Shown: positions 52,592-61,338, counted from the first letter of the stretch. The stretch: 64,000 nt of DNA from Bradyrhizobium sp. 190 (GCF_023073415.1 NZ_JADPJL010000085.1:1-64000), one strand, 5' to 3'. Made by a program: numbers and translations. Notes: a model not told the origin generated them from the sequence alone.

Positions 52592-53020
52592 GTGACCGAG
52601 CAAAGCAAGATCGAAGCGCCGCGCCTTTATCCGACGATGCGCTGTCGCGATGCCGAGGCCATGATCCGCTGGTTGAAGGACGTGATTGGCTTCACCGAGT
52701 ACGTCGTTTACCGCAAGGACGGCGCGGTCCAGCATGCCGAACTTGCCTACGGCTCCTCGCTGCTGATGCTCGGCCAGAGCCGCGACGACGAATACGGCAA
52801 GCTTGTCGGTGACATCGGCGGCCGCCGGACGGATTCGCTCTATGTCGCGGTCGACGATCCGGACGCACTGCACGCCAGGATCAAGGCATCGGGCGCCAGC
52901 ATCGAGATGGAATTGCACAACACCGATTATGGCAGCCGCGACTTTGCCTGCCGAGATCCGGAAGGCAACCTCTGGAGCTTTGGCACCTACTGGCCAAAGA
53001 CGACCGAGAAACCGCTGTAG
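52592..53020 (+). CDS. VOC (glyoxalase/bleomycin-resistance fold) family protein
   Basis: A 142-residue VOC-superfamily protein with two beta-alpha-beta-beta-beta units: RLYPTMRCRDAEAMIRWLKDVIGFTEYVVYRKDG and DSLYVAVDDPDALHARIKASGASIEMELHNTDYGSRDFACRDPEGNLWSFGTYW. The C-terminal DPEGNLW and Glu ligand pattern are typical of metal-binding VOC members. GTG 52592 has GGGAGGAG six bases upstream; the earlier ATG 52574 overlaps that ribosome-binding site, so GTG is preferred. It is downstream of the AraC gene. Members act on lactoylglutathione-like adducts, aromatic diols or antibiotics; none is specified here. Confidence 0.88.
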   Translation: MTEQSKIEAPRLYPTMRCRDAEAMIRWLKDVIGFTEYVVYRKDGAVQHAELAYGSSLLMLGQSRDDEYGKLVGDIGGRRTDSLYVAVDDPDALHARIKASGASIEMELHNTDYGSRDFACRDPEGNLWSFGTYWPKTTEKPL

Positions 53021-53032
53021 GCTCGGGCCGGA

Positions 53033-53638
53033 TCAGTTCGTGACGTCGGCGGCCGGCGCGGCCTTCGCGCCGCCCTTGGAGACGGCGACCAGCGCCGGGC
53101 GCAGCACGCGTTCGCCGATCATGAAGCCGGCCTGCACGACCTGAACCACCGTCCCGGACGGAACGGACGGGTCAGGCACTTCGTACATCGCCTGCTGGAA
53201 GTTGGGATCGAACTTCTCGCCCGACGGATCGAACTTCTTGACGCCGTTCTTCTCCAGCGTGTTGAGCAGCGAACGCTCGGTCAGCTCGACACCCTCGATG
53301 AAGGCCTTGATGCCGGGATCGGCGGTCTCCCGGGCCTCGGCCGGAATGGCGTCGAGCGCGCGCTGCAGATTGTCGGCGATATCGAGAATGTCGCGCGCGA
53401 AACCGGTGATGCCGTACATCTTGGAATCGGCAACCTCGCGCCTGGTGCGCTGGCGCAGGTTTTCCATTTCCGCCAGCGTGCGCAGCATCTTGTCGCGCGC
53501 CTCGGCCAGTTCCCTGGTCAGTGCCTCATTCGATCCTTCCTCGGGATCGTCGGGCATGATGTAGGGTTTTGAGACCACGGGCTCGCCGGTCTGGGCCGGT
53601 TTCACCGCATCATCACTCGGCCGGTTCGGATCGGTCAT
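53033..53638 (-). CDS. grpE: Nucleotide exchange factor GrpE
   Basis: GrpE releases ADP from DnaK. At 201 residues it has the long coiled coil (ALTRELAEARDKMLRTLAEMENLRQRTRREV, about 38-75), the four-helix-bundle region and the C-terminal beta domain with GEKFDPNFQQAMYEVP and VVQVVQAGFMIGERVLRPALVAV. The last residues (KGGAKAAPAADVTN) are a disordered tail. It lies 118 bases downstream of hrcA on the same strand, the common hrcA-grpE arrangement, and its own heat-shock promoter may lie in that gap. Confidence 0.96.
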   Translation of the reverse strand: MTDPNRPSDDAVKPAQTGEPVVSKPYIMPDDPEEGSNEALTRELAEARDKMLRTLAEMENLRQRTRREVADSKMYGITGFARDILDIADNLQRALDAIPAEARETADPGIKAFIEGVELTERSLLNTLEKNGVKKFDPSGEKFDPNFQQAMYEVPDPSVPSGTVVQVVQAGFMIGERVLRPALVAVSKGGAKAAPAADVTN

Positions 53639-53691
53639 AAGACTGCCTTCTCAAAAAACGTATTGGGTTCGATGGGGATTTTCTGGGCGGG

Positions 53692-53720
53692 ATATCGTGC
53701 TTTAATGGCCGAAAATCAAG
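53692..53720 (-). promoter_or_regulatory. Possible RpoH-like promoter of grpE
   Basis: On the minus strand CTTGAT and CGATAT are 17 bases apart, about 50 bases upstream of the grpE ATG. The -10 deviates from CTATAT, so this is a weak match in the right place. Confidence 0.35.
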
Positions 53721-53756
53721 CGCAACCACACCGGATTGGGGTCAATTTGGGGCCGA

Positions 53757-54848
53757 TTAGCCGCCCAGCATCCGGCTGACGATCCGGGCGGCGTAATCCA
53801 CCGTCGGAATCACCCTTGCATAGTTCAGCCGCGTCGGCCCGATCACGCCGAGAACGCCGACGATACGGCCCGCGGCGTCGCTATAGGGGGCGATGATGGT
53901 GGAGGAGCCGGACAGCGAGAACAGCTTGTTCTCCGATCCGATGAAAATCCTCACGCCTTCGGCGCGCTCGGCCCGGCCCAACAGATCGATCACGCCGCGC
54001 TTGGTTTCGAGATCGTCGAACAGCGACTTGACGCGTTCGAGATCCTCCAGCGCGTGGAGATCTTCCAGCAGATTGGCATGCCCGCGCACGATCAATTGCC
54101 GGTCGTCGTTGTCGCCGCCCGACCAGCTTGCAATGCCGGCCGCGATCACCTTTTGCGTCAGCTGATCGAGTTCGACGCGGCTCTGCGTCAGCGCGGTTTC
54201 GAGTTCAAGCCGCGCTTCCGCAAGCGTGCGGCCGCGAATCCGCGAATTGAGGAAGTTGGTCGCTTCCGTCAGCGCGGACGAGGGAACGCCGGGCGGCAGC
54301 GCCAGCACGCGGTTTTCCACCTGGCCGTCTTCGCCGACCAGCACCACCAGCGCGCGTTCCGGCTCCAGCCGGACGAATTCGATATGCTTCAGCCGCGAAT
54401 TGGATTTGGCGGTCAGCACCACGGCGGCGGCCCGGGTCAGGCCGGACAGCCGCGTCAGCGCCTCGCCGAGCGCCGCCTCGACCGATTGCGCGCGCCCGAC
54501 AGAAGCAAGCTGGCTCTGGATGGATTCCCGTTCCGGTTCAGTAAGGTCGCCGATCTGCATCAGGGCGTCGACGAAGAACCTCAGGCCGAGTTCGGTCGGC
54601 AGCCGCCCGGCCGAGGTATGTGGCGCGTAGATCAGCCCGAGGTGCTCGAGGTCCGACATCACGTTGCGGACCGAGGCTGGCGATAGCGGCACCGCGATCA
54701 GGCGGGAAATATTGCGCGAACCGACAGGTTCGCCCGTCGCCAGATAACTCTCGACGATTTGACGAAAAATGTCGCGTGATCGCTCGTTGAGCTGGGCGAG
54801 CCCGGCATGCGGCGCGATCAGGCCAATCGGATCGTGGTGGGCCACCAT
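53757..54848 (-). CDS. hrcA: Heat-inducible transcription repressor HrcA
   Basis: A 363-residue HrcA. The N-terminal winged helix (about 18-85) includes LNERSRDIFRQIVESYLATGEPVGSRNISR and SPASVRNVMSDLEHLGLIYAPHTSAGRLPTELGLRFFVD. A GAF-like inserted/dimer domain follows (RGVIDLLGRAERAEGVRIFIGSENKLF, ILGVIGPTRLNYARVIPTVDYAARIVSRML). HrcA binds CIRCE inverted repeats (usually upstream of groESL) and needs GroEL to stay active. No CIRCE element is evident in this window, so its targets lie elsewhere. It is followed by grpE and divergent from rph. Confidence 0.96.
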   Translation of the reverse strand: MVAHHDPIGLIAPHAGLAQLNERSRDIFRQIVESYLATGEPVGSRNISRLIAVPLSPASVRNVMSDLEHLGLIYAPHTSAGRLPTELGLRFFVDALMQIGDLTEPERESIQSQLASVGRAQSVEAALGEALTRLSGLTRAAAVVLTAKSNSRLKHIEFVRLEPERALVVLVGEDGQVENRVLALPPGVPSSALTEATNFLNSRIRGRTLAEARLELETALTQSRVELDQLTQKVIAAGIASWSGGDNDDRQLIVRGHANLLEDLHALEDLERVKSLFDDLETKRGVIDLLGRAERAEGVRIFIGSENKLFSLSGSSTIIAPYSDAAGRIVGVLGVIGPTRLNYARVIPTVDYAARIVSRMLGG

Positions 54849-54902
54849 TTAACTCCTCACACCCCCTAATCTGTCGCTCCGGAGGGCCGATGACAAGCAT
54901 GC

Positions 54903-55008
54903 ATTGGAGCGTTTTCAAGCGAAGTGGAAACCGGTTCGCGTCGAGAAAACGCGTCAAATCAAGAATCTAGAGCCCCGTTTCGCTTCCATCGAAACAGGAA
55001 AGGCTCTA
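54903..55008 (+). repeat. Dispersed rhizobial intergenic repeat, family 6, fullest copy
   Basis: GCATTGGAGCGTTTTCAAGCG, GTGGAAACCGGTTCGCG and GAGAAAACGCGTCAAATCAAG are followed by an inverted pair CTAGAGCCCCGTTTCG...GGCTCTAG. The same landmarks occur at 1695-1806 (reverse) and 15419-15478 (partial). It lies in the hrcA/rph divergent gap, so the promoter of one of these genes may be inside or beside it. Confidence 0.65.
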
Positions 55009-55103
55009 GTCCCCGAAACGGGGCCAAAAGCCCTTGCCGCTGCGGACGCCCCCACCTACAAGCACCGCAAACGGTTTTTCGCTCGATTTCGAAAGGACTT
55101 CCC

Positions 55104-55817
55104 ATGCGGCCAAGCCGCCGTGCGCCCGATCAGCTGCGCCCCGTGTCGCTGGAACGCGGCGTGGTCAAATATGCCGAAGGTTCCTGCATGGTGAAATTCG
55201 GCGACACCCATGTGCTGGTCACGGCAACACTGGAAGAGCGGCTGCCGCCCTGGCTGAAGGGCCAGGGCCGCGGCTGGGTCACGGCCGAATACGGCATGCT
55301 GCCGCGCGCGACGCTGGAACGCACCCGCCGCGAGGCCGCCGCCGGCAAGCAGGGCGGGCGCACGGTCGAGATTCAGCGGCTGATCGGCCGCAGCTTGCGC
55401 GCAGCCGTCGACCTCGAAGCGCTGGGCGAGCGCCAGATCACGGTAGATTGCGACGTGATCCAGGCCGACGGCGGCACGCGCACCGCCTCGATCACCGGCG
55501 CCTGGGTGGCGCTGGCGGACTGCATCGCGTGGATGAAGAGCCGCAACATGATCAAGGCTAACGTGCTGCGCGACAATGTCGCCGCGATCTCCTGCGGCAT
55601 CTATCAGGGCACGCCGGTGCTCGACCTCGACTATGCCGAGGATTCCGAGGCCGAGACCGACGCCAATTTCGTCATGACCGGCGACGGCCGCATCATCGAG
55701 GTGCAGGGCACCGCTGAGAAGACGCCGTTCTCGCAGGACGAGTTCCTGGCGCTGATGGAACTGGCACGCAAGGGTGTTGCGCGTCTGGTGGACTTGCAGA
55801 AGCTGGCCGTCGCGTAG
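55104..55817 (+). CDS. rph: Ribonuclease PH
   Basis: RNase PH is a phosphorolytic 3'-5' exonuclease that trims tRNA precursors. At 237 residues it has the diagnostic N-terminus MRPSRRAPDQLRPV, HVLVTATLEERLPPWLKGQGRGWVTAEYGMLPRATLERTRRE, and the RNase PH core IGRSLRAAVDLEALGERQITVDCDVIQADGGTRTASITGA. The frame is open to 54924 through the repeat, but ATG 55104 is the family start, with AAAGGA upstream. rdgB follows by 11 bases and hemW overlaps that gene, forming rph-rdgB-hemW. Confidence 0.96.
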   Translation: MRPSRRAPDQLRPVSLERGVVKYAEGSCMVKFGDTHVLVTATLEERLPPWLKGQGRGWVTAEYGMLPRATLERTRREAAAGKQGGRTVEIQRLIGRSLRAAVDLEALGERQITVDCDVIQADGGTRTASITGAWVALADCIAWMKSRNMIKANVLRDNVAAISCGIYQGTPVLDLDYAEDSEAETDANFVMTGDGRIIEVQGTAEKTPFSQDEFLALMELARKGVARLVDLQKLAVA

Positions 55818-55828
55818 TCTGATCGCAT

Positions 55829-56458
55829 ATGCACCGTCGAATCACCGGCGCCCTCGTGATCGCGACCCACAATCCCGGCAAGCTCGCCGAGATGCGGGAA
55901 TTGCTGGCGCCCCATGGCGTCGAGGCCGTTTCCGCGGGTGAACTCGGCCTCGGCGAGCCCGAGGAAACCGGCCAGACGTTTCGCGCCAATGCGGCGATCA
56001 AGGCGATCGCGGCCGCCCAAGCTGCCCAACTGCCGGCCTTTGCCGACGATTCCGGCCTCGTGGTCGATGCGCTGGACGGTGCGCCCGGCATCTACTCGGC
56101 GCGCTGGGCCGGCGAGGGCAAGGATTTCATGGCGGCGATGACGCGGATCGAGCGGCTGCTGCAGGAACGCGGGGCGACCACGCCCGACAAGCGAAAGGCG
56201 CATTTCGTGTCTGCGCTGTGCGTCGCCTGGCCCGACGGTCATCTCGAAGAGGTCGAGGCCCGCGCCGATGGAACTTTGGTCTGGCCGCCGCGCGGCACCG
56301 CCGGATTCGGCTATGATCCGGCGTTCCAGCCCGACGGGCACGTCAGGACCTTTGGCGAGATGACCTCGATCGAGAAACACGGCCTGCCGCCGATCGGCCT
56401 CGGCCTGTCGCACCGGGCGCGCGCCTTCGTCAAACTGGCGGAGATCTGTCTTGGCTAG
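55829..56458 (+). CDS. rdgB: XTP/dITP pyrophosphatase (RdgB/HAM1 family)
   Basis: The enzyme hydrolyses ITP, dITP and XTP to monophosphates so that these deaminated purines stay out of nucleic acids. At 209 residues it has VIATHNPGKLAEMRELL (the SHNxGK-like nucleotide loop), PAFADDSGLVVDALDGAPGIYSARWAG with the metal ligands, and FGYDPAFQPDGHVRTFGEM. ATG 55829 lies 11 bases after the rph stop. Its 3' end overlaps the TTG start of hemW by eight bases. Confidence 0.96.
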   Translation: MHRRITGALVIATHNPGKLAEMRELLAPHGVEAVSAGELGLGEPEETGQTFRANAAIKAIAAAQAAQLPAFADDSGLVVDALDGAPGIYSARWAGEGKDFMAAMTRIERLLQERGATTPDKRKAHFVSALCVAWPDGHLEEVEARADGTLVWPPRGTAGFGYDPAFQPDGHVRTFGEMTSIEKHGLPPIGLGLSHRARAFVKLAEICLG

Positions 56459-57620
56459 TCGCGAGCGACCCCGCCCCAAAGAAGCCTTCGGCGTCTACGT
56501 GCACTGGCCGTTCTGCCTGTCGAAATGCCCGTATTGCGATTTCAACAGCCACGTCCGCCACGCGCCGATCGACGAAGAAAGATTTGCCCGTGCGTTTGCG
56601 CGCGAGATCGAAACGTCAGCAGCGCGCGCGCCGGGACGCACCGTCACGTCGATCTTTCTCGGCGGCGGCACGCCGTCGCTGATGCAGCCGCAAACCGTAG
56701 GCGCCATCCTGGATTCGATCGGCAAGCATTGGCGCGTCGCCGACAATGTCGAGGTGACATTAGAGGCCAATCCGACCAGCGTCGAAGCGACCCGGTTTCG
56801 CGGCTATCGCACCGCCGGTGTCAACCGTGTCTCGCTCGGCGTGCAAGCGCTCGATGACGCCTCGCTGAAGGCGCTCGGACGATTGCACAGCGCGCGCGAA
56901 GCGCTGGACGCGGTCGCGATCGCGCGCGCCGCATTCGACCGTTACTCGTTCGACCTGATCTACGCCCGCCCTGACCAGACCCCGCAGATGTGGGCGGACG
57001 AATTGAAGCTCGCGATTTCCGAGGCCGCCGAACATCTCTCGCTCTACCAGCTCACGATCGAGGAAGGCACGCCGTTCTTCGGCCTGCATGCGGCGGGCAA
57101 ATTGAAGACGCCGGACGAGGCGGTTGCCCGCGCGCTCTACGATGTAACGCAGGAAGTCTGCGCGCATCACGGCTTGCCGGCCTACGAGATTTCCAACCAC
57201 GCGCGCGCAGGCGCCGCATGCCAGCACAATCTGGTCTACTGGCGGGGCGACGAATATGCCGGCATCGGCCCGGGCGCGCATGGCCGCCTCGACATCGATG
57301 GTATCAGGCACGCGATCGCGACCGAAAAGCGTCCAGAGGCCTGGCTGATGCGCGTCGAGGCCAACGGCCACGGCGTTGTGACCGACGATTTTCTCAACAG
57401 CGAAGAGCGCGCCGATGAATTCCTGCTGATGGGATTGCGGCTTGCCGAGGGCATCGACCCCAAACGCTATGCGGCCTTGTCCGGCCGCGCACTCGACCCG
57501 AGCCGGATCGCCGTGCTCCGCGAGGAAGGCGCGATCATCGTCGACGCCGACGGAAGACTACGCGTGACAAAGGACGGATTCCCGGTGCTCGACGCCGTGG
57601 TGGCGGACCTCGCGGCGTAG
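56451..57620 (+). CDS. hemW: HemW, heme chaperone-like radical SAM protein, TTG start
   Basis: HemW (formerly annotated as coproporphyrinogen III oxidase HemN-like) is a radical-SAM heme-binding protein thought to insert heme into membrane enzymes. The cluster cysteines are in CLSKCPYCDFNSH, FLGGGTPSLM follows, and the C-terminal HemN domain (ADEFLLMGLRLAEGIDPKRYAAL) is complete; 389 residues. HemN's extra N-terminal residues are missing, as in HemW. The start is TTG 56451, with GGAG eight bases upstream, inside the rdgB end; no ATG precedes the cluster motif in this frame. Confidence 0.93.
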   Translation: MASRERPRPKEAFGVYVHWPFCLSKCPYCDFNSHVRHAPIDEERFARAFAREIETSAARAPGRTVTSIFLGGGTPSLMQPQTVGAILDSIGKHWRVADNVEVTLEANPTSVEATRFRGYRTAGVNRVSLGVQALDDASLKALGRLHSAREALDAVAIARAAFDRYSFDLIYARPDQTPQMWADELKLAISEAAEHLSLYQLTIEEGTPFFGLHAAGKLKTPDEAVARALYDVTQEVCAHHGLPAYEISNHARAGAACQHNLVYWRGDEYAGIGPGAHGRLDIDGIRHAIATEKRPEAWLMRVEANGHGVVTDDFLNSEERADEFLLMGLRLAEGIDPKRYAALSGRALDPSRIAVLREEGAIIVDADGRLRVTKDGFPVLDAVVADLAA

Positions 57621-57629
57621 CAAGAAACC

Positions 57630-57718
57630 GTAGCCCGGATGGAGCGCAGCGCAATCCGGGACAAGTATATCCGCTTGCGAGACCGTCCCCGGGTTACGCT
57701 TCGCTCCACCGGGCTACA
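57630..57718. repeat. Palindromic intergenic element, family 2, copy 3
   Basis: GTAGCCCGGATGGAGCGCAGCGCAATCCGGG and CCCGGGTTACGCTTCGCTCCACCGGGCTAC are its arms. It follows the hemW stop by nine bases and may terminate the rph-rdgB-hemW unit. Confidence 0.85.
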
Positions 57719-57822
57719 AGCTTGGCGGCATAAAGGCTTTGATAAGCCAACGCGCAGGGACTTCGGGCATTGCCTGACAGAGTGTGGTAGATCGGTTCCG
57801 ATTGCCCCGCCCTGCCCGAACG

Positions 57823-58938
57823 ATGATCGTGAACGACCGGACCATAGCTCCCCCGATCCATGATCCCGACCTCGACCGCCGCGTCAAGGACGCCGGCGCG
57901 AGCAAGACCGTTTACGCCCTCGTCACACCAGAGACGGAAGCGGCGAAGAATTTCATCCTCGGCAATGCGGTGGATGGACCCGATGCGGCTCGCCGTCACC
58001 ATCTTGAGCAATTCCGCGACGCGTGGACCGGCAAACAGTACGCCTCGCATGAAGCCTTTATCGAGCGCTGGATGGCATGGGCAGCACCTGTTGTCGCCAT
58101 CGATGCGGGAGGTTTCGCATGGCGTTACCCGACCGCCGGCGGCAGCGAAGCGCTGTTTCATGTGATCGCAGCCTACGGCAACCGCGCCCGCGGCGAGCGC
58201 TTCAATCCGGAAGTTCATGTCTTGGCCGGCGAGTATGAAGGCTACAAGGCCTATGCCGAAGCTTGCGGCATCGCCGTGGTCGAACATCCCCGCGCCGACT
58301 GGCGAACGATCGGCCGGACGCTTCCCGCAACCGCGCTGTTCTGTCTGAGCCAGCCGTCCGCAATCGACGGCAATATGTGGCCGGAGGCCAACGAATTTCT
58401 TTCTCTGCTCGCTGCCGCAAGCGAGCAACCCCGCGTGCTGCTCGACGTCACCTATGTCGGGTCGATCGCCGAGACACCGTCTGTCCGCATTGCCGCCGAC
58501 AGCCCATCCGTGCAGTCGCTGGCGTTCAGCCTGTCAAAACCGTTCGGGGTTTACTACGACCGTATCGGCGGCGTGCTGTGCCGCAAGGCGATGCCGAGCC
58601 TGTTCGGCAATCAATGGTTCAAGAACCTGACGTCGCTGCAGCTAGGCACAGCGCTGCTCGATCGTCACGACGTGTTCGACCTGCCCCGCCGTTACAAATC
58701 CGTGCAGCGCGAGGCCGCCGCGCGCATTGGCCACCGTCTCGGGCTGAAGTTATCGACGAGCGATGTGAGCGTGCTGGCGCAGGCGGAGGCTCACGCGACC
58801 ACCGACCGCGAACTCGCCGCATTTCTGCGCCGGCCGGTCGGCGATACCAATGCATCGCTGCGGCTCTGCCTGACGCCGACCATGGCCGAAATGATCGACA
58901 CGGCCGGGCCGATCGCTACTCCCGGAGCCACGCCGTGA
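57823..58938 (+). CDS. Fold-type I PLP-dependent aminotransferase-like enzyme
   Basis: A 371-residue PLP enzyme. YPTAGGSEALFHVIAAYGNRAR is the phosphate-cup region, LLDVTYVGSIAETPSVRI holds the Asp that pairs with the pyridine nitrogen, and AFSLSKPFGVYYDRIGGVLCRK carries the Schiff-base lysine in SLSKP. AANFILGNAVDG and the HHLEQFRDAW segment upstream are unusual for standard class I aminotransferases. I cannot assign a substrate. GTG 57784 is an alternative start; neither has a clear Shine-Dalgarno. Its stop overlaps the GTG start of the next gene (GTGA), so the two proteins are made together. Confidence 0.78.
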   Translation: MIVNDRTIAPPIHDPDLDRRVKDAGASKTVYALVTPETEAAKNFILGNAVDGPDAARRHHLEQFRDAWTGKQYASHEAFIERWMAWAAPVVAIDAGGFAWRYPTAGGSEALFHVIAAYGNRARGERFNPEVHVLAGEYEGYKAYAEACGIAVVEHPRADWRTIGRTLPATALFCLSQPSAIDGNMWPEANEFLSLLAAASEQPRVLLDVTYVGSIAETPSVRIAADSPSVQSLAFSLSKPFGVYYDRIGGVLCRKAMPSLFGNQWFKNLTSLQLGTALLDRHDVFDLPRRYKSVQREAAARIGHRLGLKLSTSDVSVLAQAEAHATTDRELAAFLRRPVGDTNASLRLCLTPTMAEMIDTAGPIATPGATP

Positions 58939-59810
58939 AGAACCCGATCATCCTGACGAGCCGTGATGAGATTCACCGGCACGCGCACGGGCTCTGGCGC
59001 AGCGCGCCGATTAGCGCCTCGCACGCCGAGGGCGGTTTCATTCACGACATCGTCGAACAGTTCGCTAGCCTGCCGCGGCTGTTCTGCAACTCGACCGACG
59101 ACCGGCTCGAGCGCGCCCATTTCTGCTCGTGGTGGGGCGTCACCATGAATCGCACCTACGACAATCCGGCCATCGAGGATCTCTATCGCCTGCACGAGAT
59201 GTTCCACGCGGCCTTCATGCCCTATTTTCCCGGCATCGGCTTCGACGCTTTCCACCGCAAGATGGAAGACAACGAGCTGAAGGCCAGCGTCTGTTCGGAG
59301 ATCCGGGTCTATTTCGAACTGCCGCATTTGCGCGAAATCGCCTTTCCGTATCCGATCTACGCCGACCGTTTCCTGTCCGATGCGTCGATGCAGACGCTCT
59401 GGCATAAGAACAAGCCGGTCGCGATCGAGACGCTGCAGGAAGCGCGGCGCGACGTGATGTTCTCGAAGCCCGAGCATGAAATGGATCTGACCGAGCGCTG
59501 GATCCGGCGCTTTGCGCTGCAGAACCGTCAGTGGTCGACGTGCTGGTACGATCGCTACGGCGAGATCGAGCAGCACATGTTCGAATTTCAGATCCGCGCG
59601 TTGCAAGGCGACCGCTCAGGCGCCATCCAGCAGCACGCCGCATGGATCGAGGCGCAAGCGGCGCAGGACGCAGACGATCACATCCCCTATCGTCAGGAAG
59701 CGGCGCTGTTCGCAAATATCTACTGGAGCAACCGACGTCGCTACGAAGCCGAATTCGCGACCGCGACGAAGATGCGTAGCCCGGATGGAGCGACGCGCTA
59801 TCCGGGGTAA
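58935..59810 (+). CDS. Unrecognised protein with an HExxH motif, coupled to the PLP enzyme
   Basis: A 291-residue protein of no family I recognise. It starts at GTG 58935, overlapping the PLP gene stop, with GGAG seven bases upstream; the longer frame back to 58263 is PLP-gene shadow. IEDLYRLHEMFHAAFMPYFPG holds HEMFH, an HExxH metal-site pattern, followed by KMEDNELKASVCSEIRVYFELPHLREIAFPYPIYAD with several acidic candidates for a third ligand. HRHAHGLWRSAP at the N-terminus and QNRQWSTCWYDRYGEIEQHMFEFQ add His and aromatic residues. The last 12 codons (RSPDGATRYPG, stop) come from a family-2 repeat, so the original C-terminus has been replaced. No signal peptide or membrane segment is present. 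Confidence 0.72.
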   Translation: MKNPIILTSRDEIHRHAHGLWRSAPISASHAEGGFIHDIVEQFASLPRLFCNSTDDRLERAHFCSWWGVTMNRTYDNPAIEDLYRLHEMFHAAFMPYFPGIGFDAFHRKMEDNELKASVCSEIRVYFELPHLREIAFPYPIYADRFLSDASMQTLWHKNKPVAIETLQEARRDVMFSKPEHEMDLTERWIRRFALQNRQWSTCWYDRYGEIEQHMFEFQIRALQGDRSGAIQQHAAWIEAQAAQDADDHIPYRQEAALFANIYWSNRRRYEAEFATATKMRSPDGATRYPG

Positions 59811-59890
59811 ATCTACCAGCGGTCCCGGATTACGCGGAGCCTGTCATCGGGCGCGCATTCGCGCGACCCGTTGGCTCCCTCCGGGCTACG
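59776..59890. repeat. Palindromic intergenic element, family 2, copy 4, overlapping a gene end
   Basis: GTAGCCCGGATGGAGCGACGCGCTATCCGGGG and GGATTACGCGGAGC...CTCCCTCCGGGCTACG are its arms, with the same GCGCGCATTCGCGCG insert as 34497-34617. Bases 59776-59810 are translated as the end of the HExxH protein, and the repeat supplies the stop codon. Confidence 0.85.
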
Positions 59891-59896
59891 AAAAAA

Positions 59897-61105
59897 TTAC
59901 GCCCCAAAGCTTTTCGGCGATCCCGCAACCGGCGTGCTGCCGCCGCTGGCGGCCTTCATCACCGCAAGCCCGCGCTCATTGCTGCCGTCGGAGCGGAAGC
60001 GGAACAGGCCGTCGGTGCCGGCAAAGCCCGACGCGTTGGTCAGCGTCTCCGGCGCAAAACGTTGGCCGCCCTGCTTCGATAGCGCGGCGACGAGCGCGAC
60101 CGCGTCATAGGCCAGCGTTGCGGTGCGCACGGGGTCGGCGCCATATTTGGCGCGGTAGCGGCCGGAGAAGGCGCGGAAGCCCGACGGATCCGGCGCGGCA
60201 TAGAGCCCGCCCTGCAGCACGGGACTAGCATAGACGCGCGGATTGTCCCACAGCCCGGTGCCGAGCAACTGGATGTTGCGCAAGTTCGCACCTGCCGCCG
60301 TCAGCGCATCCGCCGTCGCCACGACGGATTCGCCGTCGTCGGCGATAAACAGCGCATCCGCCGAGCCGAGCGACTGCGCCACCGTCCGCGCCGCGGCCGA
60401 GCGATCGACGCTATATTTCTCGAAGGCGACGAGGCGTCCCTTGCGGCCGACTGCCTGCTTGAAGGCTGCTTCCACCACATTGCCGTAGGCGTTGTCGGGC
60501 AAGAGCGCCGCGAAAGATTTCTTTCCGATGCCGGCGGAATAATCGACGATCCGGTTGACGTCGGATTCGGGCAGGAAGCTGAGCAGATAGACGCCGCGTC
60601 CGGCGACGCTCGAGTCGGTTGAGAACGCGATCACCGAAACGCCGCGCGCGCGCGTCAGTTGCGCGGTCGCCGGCACCGAGGCTGCAAACAGCGGCCCCAG
60701 AATGATTTCCGCGCCCTCGCCGAGCGCCTGCTGGGTGACCTGCTGGGCGCCTTGCGGGGTGCCGCCGTCATCCTTGATCAGAAGCTGGATGTTCGGATCC
60801 TGGAATTCCGCCAGCGCCATCTCGGCCGCGTTCTTCATCGATTGCGCGGCGACGCCGGCATTGCCGGCGGCCGACAGCGGCAGAATCAGGCCGACCTTGA
60901 CCTGACCGGTGCCGATCGCAAGCGGCTGTTGCTGCGGACCTGGGGGCCCCTCGGGCTGAGAGGGGCCGAACGGGTTGGAAATCTGGCTGCCGGAGCAGGC
61001 GCCGAGCAGCGGCGCGCCGAGAATAAGTCCGACCGCCGTCCGCCGGGTCGGTCCTGACAGCCGAGCATCCGGGGATCCAGGCTTGGGATTGAGCGGGCCT
61101 ACCAT
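59897..61105 (-). CDS. LppC-type penicillin-binding protein activator lipoprotein
   Basis: A 402-residue lipoprotein. The signal RRTAVGLILGAPLLGACSGS has a lipobox (LLGAC), so it should be anchored to a membrane by a lipidated Cys near residue 37. The rest is a periplasmic-binding type-1 fold (VKVGLILPLSAAGNAGVAAQSMKNAAEMALAEF, AEIILGPLFAASVPATAQ, NAYGNVVEAAFKQAVGRKGRLVAFEKY). Relatives of the C-domain of LpoA activate PBP1a or bind amino acids. It is encoded next to and divergent from rsmI-yraN-gshB, the standard alphaproteobacterial order. No TPR N-domain, as in E. coli LpoA, is present. Confidence 0.85.
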   Translation of the reverse strand: MVGPLNPKPGSPDARLSGPTRRTAVGLILGAPLLGACSGSQISNPFGPSQPEGPPGPQQQPLAIGTGQVKVGLILPLSAAGNAGVAAQSMKNAAEMALAEFQDPNIQLLIKDDGGTPQGAQQVTQQALGEGAEIILGPLFAASVPATAQLTRARGVSVIAFSTDSSVAGRGVYLLSFLPESDVNRIVDYSAGIGKKSFAALLPDNAYGNVVEAAFKQAVGRKGRLVAFEKYSVDRSAAARTVAQSLGSADALFIADDGESVVATADALTAAGANLRNIQLLGTGLWDNPRVYASPVLQGGLYAAPDPSGFRAFSGRYRAKYGADPVRTATLAYDAVALVAALSKQGGQRFAPETLTNASGFAGTDGLFRFRSDGSNERGLAVMKAASGGSTPVAGSPKSFGA

Positions 61106-61338
61106 CTTGTCTCTTCTCTTGACCGACCGCCGTCGGCCAGGATTCCGGCTTTCTGGGCCGAGGCACCTGAACCGCTACTGAACCCACACACGGGATTCTG
61201 CAATATTGTCGAGGATTAGTTAACCAAAACAAAAGGATTACGCCGCCGTCGGCCATTCGCAAGTTGCGTGGAACTTCCGCCTTGCCTCCGCGCCCGCCGG
61301 ATATGGCGCTTGCACCAAGACCCCTCTAGATTGCCATT

